From Deltaproteobacteria bacterium (GTDB lineage: Bacteria; Myxococcota_A; UBA9042; PHBI01), in the NCBI GenBank assembly GCA_011526585.1, contig WYBB01000055.1, positions 1-41,990 of the forward strand: a stretch of DNA of 41,990 nt, in the 5' to 3' direction. The translations under genes were made by a program, and so were the position numbers. Of the stretch, positions 14,149-22,013 are shown piece after piece. The notes beneath the pieces were generated by a model. The model was not told where the DNA came from, searched no databases, and saw nothing but the letters and a program-made list of their open reading frames with translations. Position 1 is the stretch's first letter, and the number at the start of each line of letters is the position of its first letter.

Positions 14149-15960
14149 TCAATCGTAGGGATTGTCGCCGACCTTGTTGCTGCTGCCACCACCCGAGCTT
14201 CCGTACGGGTTCTTCTTCGTGTCGTCCACCTTCTTGGGCTCGTCGTACGGCGTCGGCTTGGTCTCGGGCAGCTTGTCCGGGCCCTTCATGTCGGGCTTGC
14301 CGTCCGGCTTCACCTCGGGCTTGATCTCCGGCTTCACCTCCGGCTTGATCTCGGGCTTGACCTCGGGGCGCGCCACCTCGATAGGCTCGAGCTTGAAGAC
14401 GATGGCGTCGTCCTTGTCGAACTCGATCGTGCGGATGTAGTCGCGGTAGCCGTCCTTCTTGATCGTGTAGCGCTCGGGCTTGCTGCCCTTGTTGCGCCGC
14501 AGCGTGTAGCGCGTCTGCCCGACGGTCTGCCCCTCGGCGTTGACCACCGTCGCGCCCTCCGGGTCGGAGACCAGCGTCACGACGATGCTGTCGACCTCGA
14601 ACTCCGGCACCAGCCCGACCTCGACCTCACCCATCGTGGTGAAGCCGTAGTAGGCCTTGTCCAGCGGCGACAGGCTCGCGTAGATCGCCCCGGCGGAGCC
14701 GAGCACCACGAGGAGCGCCATCAGCGCGATCACCGGCCAGCGCCGGCGCTTGCCGACGACCTGGTGCATGGTGTCGGCGCGCGTGATCGTGTCGCCGCCT
14801 CCGAGGCCGACCCCGAGATCGGTGTCGAGCGCGGTCACCGACAAGGTCTGGATCTCGATGCCGGCGGCCTCGGCGTCGGCCCGCGTCACCACGTTGCGGA
14901 AGATCGGCGGCAGGGTCTTCAGGAGCTCTTCGATCTCGCGGATCACCGCCTCGGCGGTCTGCGGGCGCTGCTCGACCTGCTTGGCCAGCATGCGGTGCAC
15001 GAAGCGCTCGACGTTCTCGGGGATCACCAGATCGGGGCGGATCTGCCCGAACGTCGGCGGCTGCTCCTGCAGGTGCTTGATCAGGATGCCGAGCGGGTTC
15101 TCGGCGTTGAACGGCACGCGCCCGGTCAGGAGCTCGTACAGGATGATGCCCATCGCGTAGATGTCCGAGCGCGCGTCGATCTCGCTGCCGCGCGACTGCT
15201 CGGGAGACATGTACTTCGGGGTGCCGAAGATCGAGCCCGCCTTGGTCAGGGTCTTCTGCTGCCCGTCGCCCTCGGCGACCTTGGCGACGCCGAAGTCGAG
15301 CACCTTGGCGAAGTCGGAGTCCTCGCCGACCGCCTGCAGGAAGATGTTGTCGGGCTTGAGATCGCGGTGCACGATCCCCTTCGAGTGCGCCTCGCGCAGC
15401 GACTTGGCGGTCTGCTCGATGATGTGCAGCGCGCGCTCGACCGAGACCTGCTTCTCGTCGGAGAGCACCTTCGCGAGCGGGCGGCCCTCGAGCAGCTCCA
15501 TCGCGATATAGAGGAGGCCGTCCTCGGTCTCGCCGAAGTCGAAGATCTGGATCGTGTTGGGGTGCTTGAGCTTCGAGACCGCGAGCGCCTCGAGGTGGAA
15601 GCGGCGCAGCACGACCTCGTTCTCGGTCAGCTCGCGCAGCAACACCTTGATCGCGATGTCGCGGTTCATGCCGAGCTGTTTGGCGCGATAGACCGCGCCC
15701 ATGCCGCCGGCTCCGATCTTCGAGGTGATGAGGAAGCGGTTGTTGATGGTGACGCCGATGAGCGGGTCGGCGCGACCCTCCGAGACGCCGGTCGCTTCGT
15801 CGTGGTCGGTCAGGCGGCGCTTGATGCGCTCTTCGAGGCTGTCGTCCTCGGCGTCGTGGTTGGTCGTGCGCTCGCTCGGACGCGGGCCACCCCCGCGCCC
15901 GCCGCGCGTGTCGTCGTCGCCGAGGTGTCGGCGGGTGTCGTCGTCGTCGTCGTAGCCCAT
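14149..15960 (-). CDS. Transmembrane Ser/Thr protein kinase with extracytoplasmic PEGA domain
   Basis: The 603-residue protein is a Hanks-type kinase. An Asp/Arg-rich head (1-65) precedes the kinase domain (about 75-345). This has glycine loop GAGGMGAVY, Lys105, the catalytic loop HRDLKPDN (Asp200, Asn205), DFG Asp222, and activation segment GTPKYMSPEQ, so it should be active. A single transmembrane helix lies at about 408-428. The outer part has a PEGA domain (about 458-510, from VTLVSDPEGATVV), then five EVKP/EIKP repeats and a Lys/Pro/Asn-rich tail. PEGA domains are thought to bind surface structures, so it may sense the envelope and signal inward. The ATG follows GAGGGG 8 bases upstream. 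It is divergent from the lipoprotein gene at 16165 and probably leads a unit with rsmD and the LanM-like gene. Confidence 0.92.
   Translation of the reverse strand: MGYDDDDDTRRHLGDDDTRGGRGGGPRPSERTTNHDAEDDSLEERIKRRLTDHDEATGVSEGRADPLIGVTINNRFLITSKIGAGGMGAVYRAKQLGMNRDIAIKVLLRELTENEVVLRRFHLEALAVSKLKHPNTIQIFDFGETEDGLLYIAMELLEGRPLAKVLSDEKQVSVERALHIIEQTAKSLREAHSKGIVHRDLKPDNIFLQAVGEDSDFAKVLDFGVAKVAEGDGQQKTLTKAGSIFGTPKYMSPEQSRGSEIDARSDIYAMGIILYELLTGRVPFNAENPLGILIKHLQEQPPTFGQIRPDLVIPENVERFVHRMLAKQVEQRPQTAEAVIREIEELLKTLPPIFRNVVTRADAEAAGIEIQTLSVTALDTDLGVGLGGGDTITRADTMHQVVGKRRRWPVIALMALLVVLGSAGAIYASLSPLDKAYYGFTTMGEVEVGLVPEFEVDSIVVTLVSDPEGATVVNAEGQTVGQTRYTLRRNKGSKPERYTIKKDGYRDYIRTIEFDKDDAIVFKLEPIEVARPEVKPEIKPEVKPEIKPEVKPDGKPDMKGPDKLPETKPTPYDEPKKVDDTKKNPYGSSGGGSSNKVGDNPYD
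14305..14364 (-). repeat. Five 12-bp repeats encoding EVKP/EIKP
   Basis: Five alternating four-residue units (Glu-Val/Ile-Lys-Pro) lie in the outer tail of the kinase. This extended, charged spacer resembles cell-wall-spanning Lys-Pro linkers. Short in-frame repeats like this can change number by slippage. Confidence 0.75.
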
Positions 15961-16132
15961 GTGTGCAGCCCCTCGGCGCGAAACAGTAGGTCGGCGCGCG
16001 CACCCCGGTCAATCTCGGGCCGACGCCCACGGCCTCTTTCGGCTTACGCAGAACCCCCGCGAACGATCTCCCATGCCGCTCGCGCGCACGCCACGAGGCG
16101 CCCGAGCGGCGGCGCCGGCACGGGATTGTTGA

Positions 16133-16160
16133 TTCGGGGGCCGAACCCCCCTAGTTTCGG
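16133..16160 (+). promoter_or_regulatory. Mutually exclusive short stems before a lipoprotein start
   Basis: CCGAA (16141-16145) can pair with TTCGG at 16133-16137 or with TTCGG at 16156-16160. A GGGGG/CCCCC stem (16136-16150) overlaps both. The structures end 4 bases before the GTG start at 16165. They could affect translation, but the stems are short and unproven. The rest of the divergent gap 15961-16164 shows no gene. Confidence 0.2.
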
Positions 16161-16164
16161 GCTG

Positions 16165-17394
16165 GTGTGCAAGTCGGTCCCCATCTTGCTTTCGAGCCTC
16201 ATCCTCGCCGCCGCCTGTAGCGACGACCGGAGCCCCGGCCCCGCCGGGTGCGCGCCCGACGACTGCGCCTGCGCCGGCGACTGCGAGCCCCAGCCCACGT
16301 CCCAGCGCGGGCTCGCGACCTCGGTCGTGCTCCCCGACGGCCGCCTGGCGATCGCCACCTACGACGCGACCCAGGGCGCGCTGGTCGTGATCTTCCAGCG
16401 CCCCGGCGCCGCCGAGCGCACGACCGCCGTGGTCGCCCGCCACGAGTCGAGCGGGATCGGCCGCTGGGCGCGCGTCGCCCGCGAGGCGGACGGCACCCTC
16501 CAGGTCGTCTGGACCGAGCCGCAAGGCGCCGACGGCGGCCTCATCCGCTGGGCGCGCGGAGGCGAGCGCGGGTTCTCGGCCGCCGAGACGGTCAGCGCCG
16601 CGCCGGCGAGCCGCCTGGCGCTGCGCGTCGACGCCTCCGACCGCCCGCACCTGGCCTACCGCGACGAGCGCCTGCGCGCCGTGCGCTACGCGACGCGCCA
16701 GGGGAACGCGTGGACGATCACCGGGATCCAGGGCTGCGCCGGCGAGGCCGACTGCCCGCGCGCCGGCCTGGAGGACTACGGCCAGGGCCTCGATCTCGCG
16801 CTGGGCGCCGCCGGCGGCTCGACCGCCCTGCCGCGGGTCGCCTTCTACGACGCGCTGCGCGGCGATCTCAAGCTCGCCGCGGCCGCCAGCGACGGACGCT
16901 GGACGACGGTCACCCTCGACGGGCGCAGCGGCGCGACCGACACCGGCGACGTCGGCCGCTTCGTGAGCCTCGCGCTGACCCCGACGCGCGCCCTCGGCGT
17001 CGCCTACTTCGACGCCACGCTCGGCGCGCTGCGCTACATCGGCCCGAGCGGCGCTCAGCGCGTCGTCGACGGCGGCGTCGAGCCGCTCGCCGATGGGCGC
17101 TCGCGCCGCGCCATCGTCGGCCAGTTCTGCGTGCTCGACTACGACTCGCAGGGCGCCGCCCACATCCTCTACGTCGACGCCTCGGCCCCGGGGCTCCGCC
17201 ATGCGCGCGTCGGCGGCGACGGGCCGGCGACGATCACCGCGCTGTCGATCCCGCCCGGCTTCTCGCCGACTTTCGACGTCGTAGGCGGGCGCCTCGTCGG
17301 CACCTATGCGGCCTTTTCCGCCGGCAAGGCCCCGGACACGGCGCTGCGCCTCTTCGATCTGCCGGCGTCGGGCGCTGTTGGGGGCGAGCAGTGA
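16165..17394 (+). CDS. Lipoprotein with beta-propeller-like repeats
   Basis: The 409-residue product starts at GTG 16165, the codon that gives a compact lipoprotein signal (SVPILLSSLILAAAC, Cys18). The frame is open far upstream, but that stretch is antisense to the kinase and rsmD genes. After a Cys-rich mature N-terminus (CAPDDCACAGDCEP) the protein shows recurring strand-like units of the type DGRLAIATYDATQGALV, DGTLQVVWTEP, RPHLAYRDERLRAVRYA, LPRVAFYDALRGDLKLA and ALGVAYFDATLGALRYI. These suggest a beta-propeller of about six blades, often a ligand- or protein-binding scaffold. No catalytic motif is recognised. Its stop overlaps the next start as GTGA, so the two are very likely co-translated. 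Function unknown. Confidence 0.75.
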   Translation: MCKSVPILLSSLILAAACSDDRSPGPAGCAPDDCACAGDCEPQPTSQRGLATSVVLPDGRLAIATYDATQGALVVIFQRPGAAERTTAVVARHESSGIGRWARVAREADGTLQVVWTEPQGADGGLIRWARGGERGFSAAETVSAAPASRLALRVDASDRPHLAYRDERLRAVRYATRQGNAWTITGIQGCAGEADCPRAGLEDYGQGLDLALGAAGGSTALPRVAFYDALRGDLKLAAAASDGRWTTVTLDGRSGATDTGDVGRFVSLALTPTRALGVAYFDATLGALRYIGPSGAQRVVDGGVEPLADGRSRRAIVGQFCVLDYDSQGAAHILYVDASAPGLRHARVGGDGPATITALSIPPGFSPTFDVVGGRLVGTYAAFSAGKAPDTALRLFDLPASGAVGGEQ

Positions 17395-18872
17395 ACCGCC
17401 ATTCACTCGTCGTGCTCCTGCTCGCCGCCTCCGGCTGCCAGAGCCTGCCGTGGGGCGAGGGCGGGGCCGAGCCGACCCGCTCGAGCGCGCGCGCGCTGGT
17501 GCGCACGCTCGACCACGCCGTGCTCGCGGCCGCCTCCGAGCGCCTCGCCGCCACCGTCACCGCGGACTGGGCGGCCGGCGCGCGCCTGGACAGCCAGGCC
17601 TCCCCGCTCATCGACTGGCGCTCGCTCGTGCTCGTGCCGGGCTCGCCGCGCCTCGAGCTGATGCCCGAAGGGCCGATCGCCTACGCCGATCACAACGTCA
17701 GCACGGCCAGCTTCGGGCTCGTCGCCCAGGTGCCGTTTGCCGGCGCGGAGCACGAGATCTATCTGAGCGGGGACGCGCTCGCGGTCTCGTGCCCGGTGCG
17801 CATCGTCGTCGCCGCCGGTGAGCTCGAGGTGCCGCTCGGCCTCGGCGCCGACAAGCTCGGGCGCGTGCAGGGCGTCGTGCTCCCCGGCGCGACCTACCAG
17901 GCCCTCTCCGACGTGGCGCCCAACGCCATCCTCGACGCCGACTTCTCGGCCTGCTTCGACCGGGCCGACCAGTTCGAGCCCGGCGCGCAGCTCGCGGCGC
18001 TCGACCAGGCCTTCGCCGCGTCCGCCTCGCGCGCGGTCGCGGACGCCTTGAGCGCCCGCCTGCCCGGCGCGCTCGGGCTCGACCTCGCCTTCGCCTGGTC
18101 GGCCGCCGTCAACCCCGACGCGATCGGCACCGGCTTCGTCCGCACCGCGTTGCGCGCGCTCACCGGCGAGGTCGTCGAGCGCCGCGACGACGCGCTGCAG
18201 GTCGCCTATGCGCTCAGCATCGAGGCCGACCCCCACCCATGTGTCGGCCCGCTCGAGCTGCCGACCCCGCGCCCGAGCTTCGCCACGCCCGCGCTGCCGG
18301 GCGGCGCCGCCCTGCACCTCTCCGCGCTGGAGCGCGCCGTCGTCGCCACCTGGATCACGGGCGGGGTGTGCGCCGATCACCTCGGGCGCGTGACCGTCCC
18401 GGTCACGGAGCTGAGCCACGCCTGGCCGGCGCTCGCCGAGCTCGGCGAAGGCGCCGAGGTCTCGCTCGAGCTCTGGCCGACGACCTCGCCGCGCATCTCC
18501 CTCGCGGACGATCTCGCCGACGGGCTCCTCGTCGAGACCGGGCGCATGCGCGCCGACATCCTGGTCACCTTCGCCGACGCGCGCTGGCGCGCGGCCACCG
18601 CCGAGATCGAGCTCGCGGTCTCGGGCGCGATCTTCGTCGAGGCCGACGGGCGCGTCTCCTTCGAGCCCGCGCATATCGACCCGCGCGCGCTCAACGTCGA
18701 GGGCGTGCTCTTCGAGGCCCCCACCGCGGAGGCGATCGACATGATGATCGCGCCGCTGGTCGAGGCGCTCCTGCTCGCTCGCCCGCTCGCCCGCTTGCCC
18801 CCGGCGCTCGCGCCCCCGGACGGGGCCTGGGCGACCATGACCGGGGATTATCTCAGCTGGCCAGCTCTTTGA
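17391..18872 (+). CDS. Lipoprotein of unknown function, coupled to the preceding gene
   Basis: The 493-residue product starts at GTG 17391, overlapping the previous stop (GTGA). This start gives a lipoprotein signal (SLVVLLLAASGC, Cys16). The mature protein alternates beta-rich and helical stretches and contains only a few cysteines. I do not recognise a family: there is no catalytic motif, transmembrane helix or repeat. The tight overlap with the propeller-like lipoprotein suggests that the two proteins form one envelope complex, which is inference. A perfect 8-bp hairpin follows the stop codon directly. Confidence 0.75.
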   Translation: MNRHSLVVLLLAASGCQSLPWGEGGAEPTRSSARALVRTLDHAVLAAASERLAATVTADWAAGARLDSQASPLIDWRSLVLVPGSPRLELMPEGPIAYADHNVSTASFGLVAQVPFAGAEHEIYLSGDALAVSCPVRIVVAAGELEVPLGLGADKLGRVQGVVLPGATYQALSDVAPNAILDADFSACFDRADQFEPGAQLAALDQAFAASASRAVADALSARLPGALGLDLAFAWSAAVNPDAIGTGFVRTALRALTGEVVERRDDALQVAYALSIEADPHPCVGPLELPTPRPSFATPALPGGAALHLSALERAVVATWITGGVCADHLGRVTVPVTELSHAWPALAELGEGAEVSLELWPTTSPRISLADDLADGLLVETGRMRADILVTFADARWRAATAEIELAVSGAIFVEADGRVSFEPAHIDPRALNVEGVLFEAPTAEAIDMMIAPLVEALLLARPLARLPPALAPPDGAWATMTGDYLSWPAL

Positions 18873-18873
18873 T

Positions 18874-18891
18874 GGTGCGGTAGACCGCACC
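18874..18891 (+). terminator. Perfect 8-bp hairpin right after a stop codon
   Basis: GGTGCGGT and ACCGCACC pair across a 2-nt AG spacer, one base after the TGA at 18870-18872. No T-run follows. It may terminate or attenuate transcription between the two-lipoprotein unit and the gene at 18912. Confidence 0.4.
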
Positions 18892-18911
18892 GCCCCACCC
18901 GAGGAAGCTCG

Positions 18912-19661
18912 ATGTCTCGCTCGTCTTCGTTGTTGTTGTCCGCCGCCCTCGTCGCCTTCTCGGCCACCGCGCTCGCCACGCCCGCCGCCGCAGCCGATCC
19001 GAGCTCGCGCGTCGTCTACAGCGGCCGCGTCGAGGACGCCCAGGGCCGCCCCATCGGCGGGATCTACCCGCTGACCTTCTCGTTCTACCGCACCGCCAAG
19101 GGCGGGCGCGCGCTCTGGTCCGAGGCGCACTTCGTCGCGGTCGACAATGGCGTCTACGCGGTCGAGCTCGGCCGCGACAAGGCCTTCCCGCGCACGCTCG
19201 ACTTCGAGCGCGCCTTCCTCGGCGTCGCGATCACCGGCGGCAAGGAGATCGTGCGCGAGCGCTTCGCCGGCGAGGTCTCGCAGTCCCCGACGCCGACCCC
19301 GCAGACCCCTGTGGTGAACAAGCCGGAACCGACGGTCGGCGCGCCTCCACAGCCCGCCAAGGGCACCTACGCCGATCTCGCCGGCTACGCCTACGAGGCC
19401 GAGAAGGCCAAGACCGCCGAGACCCTGGGCGGCATGAGCGCGCAGGACCTGCGCAACCTCGTCAAGCAGGCGGTGCCCGACAGCGCCAAGGGCGACAAGG
19501 TCAAGATCGGCGAGAGCAAGCGCTATACCGACCAGGTCGGCGGCATCGGCGGGCAACCGTTCAGCCTGCAATGCCCGCCTGGCTACGTGGTCACCGGCGT
19601 GCGCGGCCAGGCCGCGGGCTACGTCGATCAGATCTCGCTGATCTGTAGCCCGCTGGAGTAG
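18912..19661 (+). CDS. Secreted protein with tail-fibre-like N-terminal segment
   Basis: The 249-residue protein has a Sec signal peptide (SLLLSAALVAFSATALATPAAA, cut near residue 28). Residues about 33-115 (VYSGRVEDAQGRPIGG, then FSFYRTAKGGRALWSEAHF and NGVYAVELG) resemble the module seen in tail-fibre-like and cell-surface proteins, where an option list is followed by a produced value. A Pro/Thr-rich linker (about 125-150) follows. The C-terminal segment (CPPGYVVTGVRGQAAGYVDQ with a second Cys in SLICSPLE) resembles a lectin-like or jacalin-like strand pattern that recurs in bacterial surface proteins. GAGGAAG precedes the ATG. A carbohydrate- or surface-binding role is possible but not shown. 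Confidence 0.7.
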   Translation: MSRSSSLLLSAALVAFSATALATPAAAADPSSRVVYSGRVEDAQGRPIGGIYPLTFSFYRTAKGGRALWSEAHFVAVDNGVYAVELGRDKAFPRTLDFERAFLGVAITGGKEIVRERFAGEVSQSPTPTPQTPVVNKPEPTVGAPPQPAKGTYADLAGYAYEAEKAKTAETLGGMSAQDLRNLVKQAVPDSAKGDKVKIGESKRYTDQVGGIGGQPFSLQCPPGYVVTGVRGQAAGYVDQISLICSPLE

Positions 19662-19712
19662 CGAGCGCGGCCGATCGCGGCTATACCCGCTCTCGAGTCT
19701 GCGGAGAGTGTG

Positions 19713-20900
19713 ATGTCGAACGTTGCGCATGCGAGAAGGCGAGGGCGGCTGATCGGGGCGATGGCGATCGCGCTCGCCGGGCTCGCGCTCGCGCCCGGCC
19801 TGTCCGGAGGCACGGCCTGGGCCGGCCCGGAGGAGGATCGCGCGCGCGCCGAGCAGCTGATCCAGGAGGGGCTCACGCTGGCGCGCGGCAAGCAGTTCCG
19901 CGAGGCGATCCCGAAGTTCGAGGCGGCGCTCAGGCTCTACCCGCACCCGGAGACGCGCCACAACCTCGGCCGCGCCCACGAAGAGCTCGGCGAGCTGCGG
20001 CAGGCGCACGAGTATTTCACGCAGGCCCTCAAGGAGGACTATCAGTTCGCCGCGGACGGGCGGCAGCGCCTGATGACGATCGAGGGCGAGCTGAAGAAGT
20101 CCTTCGCGCGCATGACGGTGCGCACGACCCCGAGCCAGGCGACGGTCGTCCTGACCTTCCCGAGCGGGGAGGAGGAGACGCACGTGTCGACGCCGTTCCA
20201 GACCTGGGTGCCGGCGGGCACGACGCGGCTGGTCGGCTCGAACCCGGCGTTCAAGGCCGCCGAGCAGACCCTCGATCTCGCGGCGGGCGAGGAGCGCGAG
20301 GTGAGCCTCGTGCTGCTCCCCCTGCCCAGGCAGGGCTTCCTGCAGGTCAACGTCAACCAGCCGGGAGCGACGGTGATCCTGTCGGGGCGCCAGGCCGGCA
20401 AGACGCCGCTGGCCGGGTTGCCCTGGGACGTCGGCGCCTACGAGCTCGAGGTCAAGCTCAAGGGCTATCGCACGCACCGCGAGCCGATCGTGATCAACCA
20501 GGACGAGGTGACCTCGGTCAACGTCGCGCTGCTGCCCGACGCCGAGGATCCCGACGGCGACGAGGGCGTGCCCTCGTGGGTCGGCTGGACGCTGATCGGC
20601 ACCGGCGCGGTCGCGGGTGGGATCGCGCTCTACCTGCAGTTCGGCAAGGCGCACCCCGCGCAGGACCAGGCGGACGAGGCGCAGGACGACGCCGAGTACG
20701 AGCGGCTGCACCAGAAGGCGATCGACTTCCAGACCGCCGCGATCGTGACCGGGGTGGTCGGCGCCGGTCTGGTCGGCACCGGGATCTACCTGCTCGTCGC
20801 CGAGGGCGGCGACGACGCGACCGCGGTCGCGCCACGCTTCGTCCCCGAGGTCGCGCTCACCCCCGACGGCGGCTACCTCGGCGGCACGTTCCGTTTCTGA
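19713..20900 (+). CDS. TPR and double-PEGA envelope protein
   Basis: The 395-residue protein begins at ATG 19713, with GGAGAG at 19703-19708; a GTG lies directly before it. A signal peptide ends at AWA (about residue 37). TPR-like helices cover about 44-115 (EEDRARAEQLIQEGLTLARG; HPETRHNLGRAHEELGEL). Two PEGA-like domains follow, about 128-205 (VRTTPSQATVVLTF) and 208-275 (VNVNQPGATVILSG). Two hydrophobic helices come after (about 288-308 and 345-370). The protein ends in Phe (LGGTFRF), as do some outer-membrane proteins, though there is no barrel here. TPR-PEGA proteins are common in Myxococcota, and PEGA also occurs in the kinase at 14149-15960. A scaffold role in the envelope is inferred. 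Confidence 0.8.
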   Translation: MSNVAHARRRGRLIGAMAIALAGLALAPGLSGGTAWAGPEEDRARAEQLIQEGLTLARGKQFREAIPKFEAALRLYPHPETRHNLGRAHEELGELRQAHEYFTQALKEDYQFAADGRQRLMTIEGELKKSFARMTVRTTPSQATVVLTFPSGEEETHVSTPFQTWVPAGTTRLVGSNPAFKAAEQTLDLAAGEEREVSLVLLPLPRQGFLQVNVNQPGATVILSGRQAGKTPLAGLPWDVGAYELEVKLKGYRTHREPIVINQDEVTSVNVALLPDAEDPDGDEGVPSWVGWTLIGTGAVAGGIALYLQFGKAHPAQDQADEAQDDAEYERLHQKAIDFQTAAIVTGVVGAGLVGTGIYLLVAEGGDDATAVAPRFVPEVALTPDGGYLGGTFRF

Positions 20901-20936
20901 TTCGGCGTCACCCTCGCCGCGGACGCCGGCGGAGCC

Positions 20937-21923
20937 TCATCGCTTCAGGATGAAGCGCCCGTTGCTCCTGCGCCGATCGACCACGCCGTTCCAGGTGCCG
21001 TTCATGGCGCGCCCCGTGCGCTGGACCGTGCCGCTGATGCGCATGAAGTCGTCACCCGAGGTGCCGCCGAGCGTGAGCGAGCCCTTCTCGGAGATCGCGC
21101 CCTTGAGCCGCACGCTGGTGCGTCCGAAGGTCGCGACCGCCGAGGTGATGGTGCGGCCCTTGATCACCACACGCAGGTTGCCCGGCGTGGCGCCACCGTA
21201 GAGCTGGCCGCTCCACGTGCCGGTGAAGCTGACCTCCTCCTCGGGCTCGGGCGGCACCTGCGCGACCTCGGGCGCCTGCGCGGTGTCGGGTGTCGCGACC
21301 GCCGTGTCGGGTGTCGCGACTGCCGTGTCGGGTGTCGCGGCCGCCGTGTCGGGCGTGCTGTCCGCTGCAGCGGCCCGGGTCTCGGGCTCGGCGTGCGTGT
21401 CGGCGGCGGCGACGACGGCGTCCGGCCCGGCCTCCGCGCCGCCGGCTTCCGGCGTAACCGCGATCGCGGTGTCGGCGGGCGCGGGCTCGGTGTCGGGCGC
21501 CGCGGTCTCGGGCTCGGCCGCGGTGTCGGGCGGCGCGGCGACGACCTCGGGCGTGCTCGGCGCGGCCAGCGGGCAGTCCTTCGTTTGCCGGTCGATCTCG
21601 ACCTGGAAGGCCGGGTCGCTCGCCAGCTTGCTCATCTCGCGCGTGTAGGTCTCGAGGTCGACGCCGTGCGCCTTGTAGAGCGCCAGCATCGTCTGCGCCG
21701 CCTGCTCGGGCGGCGTGTTGCCCTTGCGCAGGCACTCGCTCGCGACCGCCAGGGCCATGAGCTTGTCGCGCAGCGGATCGACCGCCGCGGCCGTGTCCCC
21801 GCTCGGCGTGCCGGTCGCGGTCGCGGCGTCTTCCGTGGGGGTGCTGGCCTCGACGGCTTCGGGCGGCGTCTTCTCGCCGCAGCCGAGCGCGCCGAGCACG
21901 AGCATGATCACGACGTGTCGCAT
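20937..21923 (-). CDS. Lipoprotein with Pro/Thr/Ala linker repeats and a beta-rich C-terminal domain
   Basis: The 328-residue lipoprotein has Cys15 in LVLGALGC. A small helical part (about 48-118, with two cysteines: SECLRKG and TKDCPL) is followed by a long disordered Ala/Thr/Asp/Pro linker (about 120-225) containing the repeated heptad DTAVATP. The C-terminal part (about 230-328) is beta-rich (FTGTWSGQLYGG, LKGAISEKGSLTLGG, GTWNGVVDRRRSNGRF), recalling a small lipocalin-like or barrel domain that often follows FxGxWxG. Function unknown. It is convergent with the TPR-PEGA gene (36 bases apart) and divergent from the PPC lipoprotein (90 bases). Confidence 0.8.
   Translation of the reverse strand: MRHVVIMLVLGALGCGEKTPPEAVEASTPTEDAATATGTPSGDTAAAVDPLRDKLMALAVASECLRKGNTPPEQAAQTMLALYKAHGVDLETYTREMSKLASDPAFQVEIDRQTKDCPLAAPSTPEVVAAPPDTAAEPETAAPDTEPAPADTAIAVTPEAGGAEAGPDAVVAAADTHAEPETRAAAADSTPDTAAATPDTAVATPDTAVATPDTAQAPEVAQVPPEPEEEVSFTGTWSGQLYGGATPGNLRVVIKGRTITSAVATFGRTSVRLKGAISEKGSLTLGGTSGDDFMRISGTVQRTGRAMNGTWNGVVDRRRSNGRFILKR
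21280..21363 (-). repeat. 21-bp tandem repeat encoding DTAVATP
   Basis: Three near-identical 21-bp units (21280-21300, 21301-21321, 21322-21342) and a diverged fourth (21343-21363) encode a heptad in the lipoprotein linker. Units differ at one to three bases, so copy number may vary by slippage without breaking the frame. Confidence 0.85.
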
Positions 21924-22013
21924 GGCTCGATTTGCACCCAGTCCGGCGCGCTTGGCAAGGCGCCCGCCTGCCGTCGCGTTCCATCAGGGCGGCCGCCGTG
22001 CTATGAGACCGTG

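Noticed and set aside
13546..16164. Upstream extension of the propeller-like lipoprotein frame
   Set aside because: This part is antisense to rsmD and the kinase gene; the lipoprotein signal places the start at 16165.
11308..16164. A full lanthipeptide biosynthetic cluster
   Set aside because: No leader-plus-core precursor peptide, transporter or leader protease is visible; flanking genes are rsmD, a kinase and an unrelated lipoprotein.
17403..20711. A 1102-codon open frame on the minus strand across several genes
   Set aside because: It runs antisense through three or more genes with recognisable signal peptides or domains, and its own translation has no fold-like pattern.
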